A DNA stretch of 58,233 nucleotides from Streptomyces monomycini (lineage in GTDB: Bacteria; Actinomycetota; Actinomycetes; Streptomycetales; Streptomycetaceae). The notes beneath the pieces are model-generated. The model worked only from the letters and a program-made list of their open reading frames with translations. It was not told the origin of the DNA and searched no databases. The DNA is taken from the NCBI RefSeq assembly GCF_022271435.1, contig NZ_JAFIQY010000051.1, forward strand, positions 1 through 58,233, read 5' to 3'. A program made the position numbers and the translations under genes. The stretch's first letter is position 1. Each line of letters starts with the position of its first letter. Shown in pieces: positions 41,619 through 48,920 of the stretch.

Positions 41619-44357
41619 GTGGCAGCAAAGGCAGCGAAGAAGAGCGAAGCGACCGGCACCGAAGCGGTGGGGGGCGGCCGTCCCCGGCTGCTCCTGATGG
41701 ACGGGCATTCCATGGCGTACCGGGCGTTCTTCGCCCTGCCCGTGGAGAATTTCACCACCGCCACCGGGCAACCGACCAATGCGATCTACGGCTTCGCGTC
41801 GATGCTCGCGAACACCCTGCGTGACGAGGCACCCACGCACTTCGCGGTGGCCTTCGACGTCTCCCGCAAGACCTGGCGCTCCGAGGAGTTCCCCGACTAC
41901 AAGGCGAACCGCACCAAGACGCCCGACGAGTTCAAGGGCCAGGTCGAGCTGATCGGCGAGATGCTGGACGCGATGCACGTCAAGCGTTTCGCCGTGGAGG
42001 GCTTCGAGGCCGACGACGTCATCGCCACCCTCGCCACCCAGGCCACCGCCCAGGGCTTCGAGGTCTCCATCGTCACCGGTGACCGCGACTCCTTCCAGCT
42101 GGTCACCGACGACGTCACGGTGCTGTACCCGACCAAGGGCGTCTCCGAGCTGACCCGCTTCACCCCGGAGAAGGTCCAGGAGAAGTACGGCCTGAGCCCC
42201 GCCCAGTACCCGGACTTCGCGGCGCTGCGCGGCGACCCGTCCGACAACCTGCCCGGCATCCCCGGCGTCGGCGAGAAGACCGCCGCGAAGTGGATCAACC
42301 AGTTCGGTTCGTTCGCGGAGCTGGTGGAGCGGGCCGAGGAGGTCAAGGGCAAGGCCGGGCAGAATTTCCGCGACCACCTGGAGGCGGTCAAGCTCAACCG
42401 CGTCCTGACCGAGATGGTGCGCGACGTGGAGCTGCCCTGCGGCCCCGCCGAGCTGGCGCGCGCGGCGTACGACCGCTCGGCGCTGACCGTCTTCCTGGAG
42501 GGCCTGGAGATCCGCAACCAGGGGTTGCGGGAGCGGCTGCTCGCCGCCGACCCGGGCGCGGCGGAGGCCGAGGACACCGGGCCCGCGCCCGCCGAGGTGG
42601 AGATCGACGGCACGGTCGCCGGCGCCGGCGAGCTGGCCCCCTGGCTGGCCGAGCACGGCGGCAAGCTGCTGGGCGTCTCCACGGTCGACACCTGGACGGT
42701 GGGCAGCGGCAGCGTCGCCGAGGTCGCCCTGGCCACCGCCGAGGGGCCGGCCGTCTGGTTCGACCCCACCGAGCTGGACGAGGCCGACGAGCGGGCCTTC
42801 GCCGCCTGGAGCGCCGACCCGACGCGCCACAAGGTCATGCACAACGTCAAGGGCCTGATGCGGGTCTTCGGCGAGCACGGCTGGAGCATCGAGGGCGTCA
42901 CGATGGACACCGCCCTCGCCGCCTACCTGGTCAAGCCCGGCCGCCGCTCCTTCGCGCTGGACGCGCTGTCCGTCGAGTACCTGGGCCGCGACCTGGCCCC
43001 GGCCGCCGAGAGCGACGGCCAGCTGGCCTTCGGCGCCGACGACCGCGCCCAGGCGGACGCCCTGATGAACCAGGCCCGCACGGTCCTGGACCTCGGCGCC
43101 GCCATGACCACCAAGCTCGACGAGGTCGGCGCGGCCGGTCTGCTGCGCGACCTGGAGCTGCCCACCAGCGTGCTGCTGGCCCGGATGGAGCGGGCCGGCA
43201 TCGCCGCCGACCGCGGCTGGCTGGAGCGCATCGAGCAGCAGTTCGCCGCCGCCGTCCAGCAGGCCGTGCAGGAGGCGCACGCCGCGGCGGGCCACGAGTT
43301 CAACCTCGGCTCGCCCAAGCAGCTCCAGGAAGTCCTCTTCGGCGAGCTGGGCCTGCCCAAGACCAAGAAGACCAAGACCGGTTACACCACCGACGCCGAC
43401 GCCCTGGCCTGGCTCGCCGCGCAGACCGAGAACGAACTCCCCGTGATCATGCTGCGCCACCGGGAGCAGTCCAAGCTGCGCACCACGGTCGAGGGTCTGA
43501 TCAAGACGATCGCGGCGGACGGCCGCATCCACACCACCTTCAACCAGACCGTCGCCGCCACCGGCCGCCTCTCCTCCACCGAGCCGAACCTGCAGAACAT
43601 CCCGGTCCGCACCGACGAGGGCCGCGCGATCCGCCGCGGCTTCGTCGTCGGCGAGGGGTACGAATCCCTGCTGACCGCCGACTACAGCCAGATCGAGCTG
43701 CGCGTGATGGCCCACCTCTCCGAGGACGCGGGCCTGATCGAGGCGTTCACCTCCGGCGAGGACCTGCACACCACCGTCGCCTCCCAGGTCTTCTCGGTCG
43801 CCAAGACCGAGGTGGACCCGGAGATGCGCCGCAAGATCAAGGCGATGTCCTACGGCCTGGCGTACGGCCTGTCGGCGTTCGGCCTCTCCCAGCAGCTCGG
43901 CATCCAGCCCGACGAGGCCCGCCGCCTGATGGACACCTTCTTCGAGCGGTTCGGCGGAGTGCGCGACTACCTCCAGGACGTCGTCGACAAGGCCCGCGCC
44001 ACCGGCTACACCGAGACGATCATGGGCCGCCGCCGCTACCTCCCCGACCTGAACAGCGACAACCGCCAGCGCCGCGAGATGGCCGAGCGGATGGCGCTGA
44101 ACGCCCCCATCCAGGGCACCGCCGCCGACATCGTCAAGGTGGCCATGCTGCGGGTCGACGAGGCGATGCGGGCGGCCGGTCTCACCTCCCGGATGCTGCT
44201 CCAGGTGCACGACGAAATCGTGGTCGAGGTGGCGCCCGGCGAGCGCAAGCAGGTCGAGGAGCTGGTGCGGCGCGAGATGGCGGGCGCCGTGGAGCTGCGC
44301 GCCCCGCTGGACGTGTCGGTCGGCTCCGGCGGGGACTGGGAGTCGGCGGCGCACTGA
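41619..44357 (+). CDS. polA: DNA polymerase I
   Basis: A 912-residue replication and repair polymerase. The 5' nuclease domain (about 20-320) starts LLLMDGHSMAYRAFFAL and includes EADDVIATLA and GDRDSFQLV. The middle 3' exonuclease-like domain (about 325-520) lacks the catalytic acidic set, as in other actinobacteria. The polymerase domain has motif A TADYSQIELRVMAHLS, motif B RRKIKAMSYGLAYG and motif C LLQVHDEIVVE. The O-helix has Tyr where Taq has Phe667, which usually means dideoxynucleotides are accepted. GTG at 41619 begins VAAKAAKKSEATG. No clear ribosome binding site is seen. The stop lies in a 24-bp-offset repeat. Confidence 0.97.
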   Translation: MAAKAAKKSEATGTEAVGGGRPRLLLMDGHSMAYRAFFALPVENFTTATGQPTNAIYGFASMLANTLRDEAPTHFAVAFDVSRKTWRSEEFPDYKANRTKTPDEFKGQVELIGEMLDAMHVKRFAVEGFEADDVIATLATQATAQGFEVSIVTGDRDSFQLVTDDVTVLYPTKGVSELTRFTPEKVQEKYGLSPAQYPDFAALRGDPSDNLPGIPGVGEKTAAKWINQFGSFAELVERAEEVKGKAGQNFRDHLEAVKLNRVLTEMVRDVELPCGPAELARAAYDRSALTVFLEGLEIRNQGLRERLLAADPGAAEAEDTGPAPAEVEIDGTVAGAGELAPWLAEHGGKLLGVSTVDTWTVGSGSVAEVALATAEGPAVWFDPTELDEADERAFAAWSADPTRHKVMHNVKGLMRVFGEHGWSIEGVTMDTALAAYLVKPGRRSFALDALSVEYLGRDLAPAAESDGQLAFGADDRAQADALMNQARTVLDLGAAMTTKLDEVGAAGLLRDLELPTSVLLARMERAGIAADRGWLERIEQQFAAAVQQAVQEAHAAAGHEFNLGSPKQLQEVLFGELGLPKTKKTKTGYTTDADALAWLAAQTENELPVIMLRHREQSKLRTTVEGLIKTIAADGRIHTTFNQTVAATGRLSSTEPNLQNIPVRTDEGRAIRRGFVVGEGYESLLTADYSQIELRVMAHLSEDAGLIEAFTSGEDLHTTVASQVFSVAKTEVDPEMRRKIKAMSYGLAYGLSAFGLSQQLGIQPDEARRLMDTFFERFGGVRDYLQDVVDKARATGYTETIMGRRRYLPDLNSDNRQRREMAERMALNAPIQGTAADIVKVAMLRVDEAMRAAGLTSRMLLQVHDEIVVEVAPGERKQVEELVRREMAGAVELRAPLDVSVGSGGDWESAAH

Positions 44358-44389
44358 GCCGTGTGACGAGTGGTGCACTGAGCCGTGTG
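44351..44389. repeat. Perfect 15-bp repeat containing the polA stop
   Basis: gcactgagccgtgtg occurs at 44351-44365 (with the polA stop TGA) and again at 44375-44389, 24 bp later, without change. Confidence 0.85.
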
Positions 44390-44419
44390 CCGGAGGGGAG
44401 GCGCCGCGCGTACGGACGG

Positions 44420-44550
44420 GGGTGCGGCGCCTCTGCCGTCCGGCCGCGCGTGCGGCGCCTCCGCCTTCTGGCCGCTCGGGTGATGCCGCTGCCTCCCGGC
44501 CGCTTGCGCGGCGCCCTCGCCTCCCGGCCGCGCGGACGGCCGTTTACGGC
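44420..44550. repeat. Tandem 28-29 bp repeats downstream of polA
   Basis: About four diverged units based on gcggcgcctccgcc plus tggccgc fill the spacer between polA and the convergent DUF4184 gene. The last unit reaches the stop region of the latter. No ORF or clear terminator is seen. Confidence 0.65.
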
Positions 44551-45404
44551 CGCGCGCCGGAGCGGTCGTACGCGACTGTGCCGTCGGCCCGGCGCGTGCG
44601 GCGGTGCAGCAGCCGTACCGCCACCGCGTACAGCGGCAGCCCGAGGGCGAGCCCCGCTCCCGCGCCGAAGAGCACGGTCGGCACGTAGTCGAACCAGGTC
44701 ACGGCCAGCTCCCCGAACTGGGCGCGGGCCCGCAGCGTACGGTGCACACCGCCGCCGACCAGGCACAGCGCGACCAGGGCCACGCCGAGCAGCCGCCGCC
44801 CTCCGGTCAGTACCGGCAGCCCGGCCGGAGCGGGGGTCTTTGGCGCCTGCCGCAGTGCGGTCCACAGGAACCAGCCGATCAGGGCCAGGGCCAGCGCCGA
44901 CGTGCCGTACTGGACGTACGTGCAGAGCGGGAAGCCCCCGACGACCTCGTTGAGGACGGGCACCAGCCGGGTGCCCCAGCGGCCCGGATGTGTGAACGCG
45001 TCCCAGACGATGTGGGTCAGCGCGCCCAGCACCGCCGAGACGTAGAACCACACGGTGAACGCCGCGAGCGGCCTGCCGCCCGCCGGCCAAGGGCGGCCGC
45101 GCACCACCGCGTACACCCCGCCGCGCCAGGCCTCCGGCAGCAGTGCCACCAGCGGTTCGCGCAGCAGCAGCCAGCCGCCCACGAGCAGCGCGGTGACCAG
45201 CACGTCCACCGTGAGCATGCCCGGCAGCCCGTGCGTGACGTCGCCGAAGAGCATGGCACCGGGCACCACGGAGTCCGCGTAGTAGGTCAGGTCCGGCGCG
45301 AACGATCCGGCGACGAGAGCCGAGGCGACCAGCGGCCCGCGCGCCGTCCCGGTCCGCCGCAGGGCCGGGAGCACCGCGGCGGCATGGCTGAGTGTGAACG
45401 GCAT
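44544..45404 (-). CDS. DUF4184 membrane protein
   Basis: A 286-residue multi-span membrane protein of the DUF4184 family. It starts MPFTLSHAAAVLPALRR and has conserved polar residues near membrane spans (GSFAPDLTYYAD, FGDVTHGLPGML, ALTHIVWDAFTHPGRWG) resembling the metal-site layout of DUF457/YdjM-type putative membrane hydrolases. About seven hydrophobic segments follow. ATG at 45404 has GGGAGAG 5 bp upstream. Function unknown. A perfect inverted repeat lies directly upstream of its ribosome binding site. Confidence 0.85.
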   Translation of the reverse strand: MPFTLSHAAAVLPALRRTGTARGPLVASALVAGSFAPDLTYYADSVVPGAMLFGDVTHGLPGMLTVDVLVTALLVGGWLLLREPLVALLPEAWRGGVYAVVRGRPWPAGGRPLAAFTVWFYVSAVLGALTHIVWDAFTHPGRWGTRLVPVLNEVVGGFPLCTYVQYGTSALALALIGWFLWTALRQAPKTPAPAGLPVLTGGRRLLGVALVALCLVGGGVHRTLRARAQFGELAVTWFDYVPTVLFGAGAGLALGLPLYAVAVRLLHRRTRRADGTVAYDRSGARP

Positions 45405-45414
45405 GACTCTCTCC

Positions 45415-45432
45415 CTGATCGTTTAAGATCAG
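45415..45432. promoter_or_regulatory. Inverted repeat operator-like site upstream of the DUF4184 gene
   Basis: CTGATC-gtttaa-GATCAG is a perfect 6-bp inverted repeat 11 bp before the DUF4184 start. It lies in a short AT-richer stretch with CATACT (about 45433-45438, minus strand) as a possible -10. It could be an operator or a small mRNA hairpin in the leader. No regulator gene is adjacent. Confidence 0.35.
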
Positions 45433-45560
45433 TATGTCTGGCGTTGAGAGCAGTAGATGCTCGCCGGAAGTTGTCGTAGTGTCACGTGAGTTGGGAGCGC
45501 CGGGGAGCGCATCACGGCGCCGTGCGCGCGGTGGATCAACGCGGAGGGGACGGGCAGCAG

Positions 45561-47474
45561 ATGGCAGCCACATTCGGGCGGCGGCTCCGCAAAGGAGCGG
45601 CCTCGACGGCGGTGGCGGCGCTCGCGCTGGCCGCCCTGACCGCGTCCCAGGCGCCGGGCGCGGCCGAGGCCAGGACCGGGAACACCAACGGGGAGCCCAC
45701 CGCGCCGTCGGGCGACACACCCATCGACGGCGGCTCGCCCTACTTCACCGACCTGCCGCCCCTGAACAGCCCGGTCAAGCCCGGGGGTACGCCCGGCACC
45801 GGCGGCCCGGCCGCCACCGGACCGGCCGAGGCCGGCATCCCCGCCACCGTCCTGGACGCGTACAAGAAGGCCGAGGCCCGCGTCGCCCAGTCCGACCCCG
45901 GCTGCCGGCTGCCCTGGCAACTGCTCGCCGCCATCGGCAAGGTGGAATCCGGCCACGCCCGCGGCGGCGCCGTGGACGACGAGGGCACCACCATCCAGCG
46001 CATCACCGGCCCGCAACTCAACGGCAACGGCTTCGCGAAGATCACCGACACCGACCACGGCGTCTTCGACGGCGACACCACGCACGACCGCGCGGTCGGC
46101 CCGATGCAGTTCATCCCCTCGACCTGGTCCACGGGCGGCCCCGACGGCACCGGCTGGGGCGCCGACGGCAACGGCGACGGCAAGAAGGACCCCAACAACA
46201 TCTACGACGCCGCCCTCGGCGCCGGCCGCTACCTCTGCGCCAACAACCGGGATCTGTCCGTGCAGGGCGATCTGGACAAGGCGATCCTCGGCTACAACCC
46301 GTCGAGGGAGTACCTGAACACGGTCCTGTCCTGGGTCGCCTTCTACCGCAAGGGCACCCACGAGGTCCCCGACGGCAAGGGCCTGCTGCCGGTGCACCGC
46401 GGTGGCACGGGCAGCGGCCGGGACGTCGCCGCGGGCGCCGGGCCCACTCCGGGCCGTACGACGTTCCCCGGCCCCCGGACCGGCACCGGACACGGCGACG
46501 GCGGCAAGGACACCGGCGGCAAGACCACCGAGCCCGGCCCCGGCGGCAGCAAGCCGGGCGGCGGCACGCCGGGCGGCGGCAAGCCGACGACCCCGCCCAC
46601 CGGCCCCGGCCCTGCCAAGCCCGACCCCACCAAGCCGCCGACCACCCCGCCCACCAAGCCGCCGACCAAGCCCGCGCCGGTCACCGCACTGGAGCGGCTC
46701 GGCGCCAAGGACCTCACGGCCACCGCGGGCGAGGACTTCGCCGAGCCGGTACGCGTACGGGCGAAGAACGCCGACGGCAAGCGGGTCGCGGGCGTACCGG
46801 TCGACTTCCGTGTCGTCGGCGAGACCGGCGCCCGTTTCGCGGGCAAGACCGACCACGCCACCGTCCTGACCGGCGCCGACGGCATCGCCACCGCGCCGAA
46901 GCTCAGCGCGGGCGACCGGGCCGGCAGCTTCACCGTCCGGGCGACCGCGGTGGGCCGCCAGGTGCCGCCGACCGACGTCCGCGCCACCGTCAAGGCCGAG
47001 CCCGCGCCCGAGCCCAAGGCCGACGCGCTGGCCCGCACCTCCGACAAGGAGCTGACGGCCAAGGCCGGCACGTCCTTCGCCGAGGGCGCCGTCGAGGTCA
47101 AGGCCACCTACCAGGGCAAGATCGCGGCGGGTGTCGCGGTGACCGCGACCATGGTCACCGACGACCCGAAGCAGCCCGTGGAGAACGACGAAGGGCCGTA
47201 CTTCGCGGGTGGCGGCACGGGTGCGACCACTGGTGGTGCTGCCGGTGCTGCCGGTGCGGGCAAGGACTCCGGCACGGATGCGGGCAAGGCCAAGGCCGAC
47301 GGCAAGGACAAGGCCGAGGACAAGCCGGTCCGCAGCCTCACCCTCAAGACCGGCGCCGACGGCCTGCTCAAGCTGCCGGAGATCCGCACCGACGGGCGGG
47401 CCGGCACCTTCCTGCTGCGCCTGACCACCGCCGACGGCGCGGTCCTGACCGTGAAGCTGACCGTCACGCCGTAA
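45561..47474 (+). CDS. Secreted lytic transglycosylase with Big-like domains
   Basis: A 637-residue exported cell-wall enzyme. The signal peptide spans about residues 1-37 (GRRLRKGAASTAVAALALAA, ending EA). The catalytic SLT2/MltB-like domain (about 90-275) has LPWQLLAAIGKVESGHARGG with likely catalytic Glu129, then GPMQFIPSTW, IYDAALGAGRYLC and AILGYNPSREYLNTVLSW. A Pro/Gly/Thr-rich linker (about 300-375) leads to two Ig-like (Big) domains (about 375-480 and 490-637), the second interrupted by a Gly/Ala/Lys-rich stretch. ATG at 45561 has GGAGGGG 11 bp upstream. It would cleave peptidoglycan, with the C-terminal domains giving wall attachment or spacing. Confidence 0.88.
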   Translation: MAATFGRRLRKGAASTAVAALALAALTASQAPGAAEARTGNTNGEPTAPSGDTPIDGGSPYFTDLPPLNSPVKPGGTPGTGGPAATGPAEAGIPATVLDAYKKAEARVAQSDPGCRLPWQLLAAIGKVESGHARGGAVDDEGTTIQRITGPQLNGNGFAKITDTDHGVFDGDTTHDRAVGPMQFIPSTWSTGGPDGTGWGADGNGDGKKDPNNIYDAALGAGRYLCANNRDLSVQGDLDKAILGYNPSREYLNTVLSWVAFYRKGTHEVPDGKGLLPVHRGGTGSGRDVAAGAGPTPGRTTFPGPRTGTGHGDGGKDTGGKTTEPGPGGSKPGGGTPGGGKPTTPPTGPGPAKPDPTKPPTTPPTKPPTKPAPVTALERLGAKDLTATAGEDFAEPVRVRAKNADGKRVAGVPVDFRVVGETGARFAGKTDHATVLTGADGIATAPKLSAGDRAGSFTVRATAVGRQVPPTDVRATVKAEPAPEPKADALARTSDKELTAKAGTSFAEGAVEVKATYQGKIAAGVAVTATMVTDDPKQPVENDEGPYFAGGGTGATTGGAAGAAGAGKDSGTDAGKAKADGKDKAEDKPVRSLTLKTGADGLLKLPEIRTDGRAGTFLLRLTTADGAVLTVKLTVTP

Positions 47475-47676
47475 CGGCCGCGCGTACGCCGAAGCCACTG
47501 CCACCGCCGTCCCGCTCCCACCGAGCCGGACGGCGGTGGCATTCGCGGTCCCGGGAGGCGGCCGTGGTGCAACGTGTTCTCATCTGCGCCGCCCGTTGCT
47601 ACGGTGCCCCAGCCCTGATGCCCTGACGCCTTGGCGACGACCCGTTGACGCCCTGACAGCTCAAGGGAGGCCGACC

Positions 47677-47811
47677 ATGCGCGCACTGACAGCCGTCGCG
47701 ATCGGACTGGCCGCGGCCTTCGCCCTCGTCCTCGCCGTCACCGCGGCCGGTGTGCCCAGCGGCGAGACCTCACCCGAACCGCTGCGCACCACGGTCCCCG
47801 CACACCCCTGA
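47677..47811 (+). CDS. Small secreted or membrane peptide, SPW_0924 family
   Basis: A 44-residue protein: a hydrophobic N-terminus (MRALTAVAIGLAAAFALVLA) and a short polar tail ending TTVPAHP. ATG at 47677 has GGGAGG 6 bp upstream. I recognise it as the small SPW_0924-type protein that commonly precedes DUF3068 genes in Streptomyces. It is either a membrane-anchored peptide or exported. Its role is unknown. It is 19 bp upstream of the DUF3068 gene and probably cotranscribed. Confidence 0.75.
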   Translation: MRALTAVAIGLAAAFALVLAVTAAGVPSGETSPEPLRTTVPAHP

Positions 47812-47830
47812 GAGGGAGGGCGCCACCGCC

Positions 47831-48823
47831 ATGCGACGCAAAGCCAGCCTGGTCCTGCTCGCCTTCGCCGTCTTCTTCGCCACGCTGTCCCCGCTGCTGC
47901 GCTGGTACGCCTTCCCCCGGCTCGCCAAGATCCCGCCGAACCAGTACCAGGACATGGTCCTGGAGGCGAAACCCGCCACCCTCCTCGACTACGGCACGAT
48001 GCGGGCCCGCCAGGTCCCCAAGGTCTCCATCGTCCAGACCCTCAAGGGCAACGTCGAGGAGTCCGAACGCATCGAGCGGACCGCCGGCCGCGACGTCGTG
48101 GTCTGGGACGCCCTCTCCCACGTCGTGGGCCCCGACGGCAAGATGGTCTCCCAGATCCCCGAGCGCTACATCTTCGACGCCCACACCCAGGAACCCGTGC
48201 ACGCCACCGGGGAAATGGTCGACGGCGATCCCGTACGGCGCACCGGCATCGAGTTCAAGTGGCCCTTCCTCACGGAGCCGCGCGACTACGACTATTTCGA
48301 CGCGCAGACCCGTACCTCCGCCCCCATCCACTACCGGGGCACCCGCACCTTCCGTGGCCTGGACGTGTACTACTTCGAGCAGACCATCCCCTGGACCAAG
48401 GTCCCGCTCCCGAAGAAGATGCCGGTCCAGGGCATCACCCCGCAGGCCGTCGAGAAGGCCGGCACCAGCCGCTGGTACAGCACCAAGCGGATGTTCTGGG
48501 TGGATCCGGTCACCGGCGCGCCCGTCAACGGGGAAGAACTCCACCGCGAGGAGCTGCGCGGCGGCAGCCTCGTCCCCGGCGGCGGCAAGGTCACCGCCTT
48601 CTCCGGACACGTCAAGATGCGGCCGGACTACGTGGCGGCCACCGTCGACCTCGTGACCTCGCAGCGCCGGCTCGTCCTGCTCCTCACCAGCTACCTGCCC
48701 TGGGGTTTCCTCGGCCTCGGCGCCGCGCTCCTCACCCTGAGCCTCGTACTGGAGGCACGCGGCCGCCGCCCGGACCGGGGGCGCCCGGAGCCGGAGCGTG
48801 CCGAGCCCGTCAGCTCCGCGTGA
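47831..48823 (+). CDS. DUF3068 (PorA-like) membrane-anchored protein
   Basis: A 330-residue protein with membrane spans at both ends: residues about 5-25 (ASLVLLAFAVFFATLSPLL) and about 290-312 (LLLTSYLPWGFLGLGAALLT). The large middle part is extracytoplasmic and carries DUF3068 motifs (VVVWDALSHVVGPDG, GIEFKWPFLTEPRDYDYFDA and DVYYFEQTIPWTKV). ATG at 47831 has GAGAGGGAGG upstream. Function not established. The C-terminal codons EPVSSA and the stop are part of a tandem repeat shared with the convergent hrpB gene. Confidence 0.88.
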   Translation: MRRKASLVLLAFAVFFATLSPLLRWYAFPRLAKIPPNQYQDMVLEAKPATLLDYGTMRARQVPKVSIVQTLKGNVEESERIERTAGRDVVVWDALSHVVGPDGKMVSQIPERYIFDAHTQEPVHATGEMVDGDPVRRTGIEFKWPFLTEPRDYDYFDAQTRTSAPIHYRGTRTFRGLDVYYFEQTIPWTKVPLPKKMPVQGITPQAVEKAGTSRWYSTKRMFWVDPVTGAPVNGEELHREELRGGSLVPGGGKVTAFSGHVKMRPDYVAATVDLVTSQRRLVLLLTSYLPWGFLGLGAALLTLSLVLEARGRRPDRGRPEPERAEPVSSA

Positions 48824-48920
48824 TACCGAGCCCGTCAGCTCTGCTGAACCGAGGGGGCCGGCTCTGCTGGCACCGAGCGGGTCAGCTCCGCTTGAACCGA
48901 GCGGGTCAGCTCCGCTTGAG
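48801..48920. repeat. Five 24-bp tandem units holding both converging stop codons
   Basis: Units start with ccgag at 48801, 48826, 48849, 48873 and 48897 and share gtcagctccgcttga-like cores. Unit 1 contains the DUF3068 stop (48821-48823), and unit 5 the hrpB stop on the other strand (48906-48908). Units 4 and 5 are identical over 23 of 24 bp. No other sequence lies between the genes. Confidence 0.95.
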
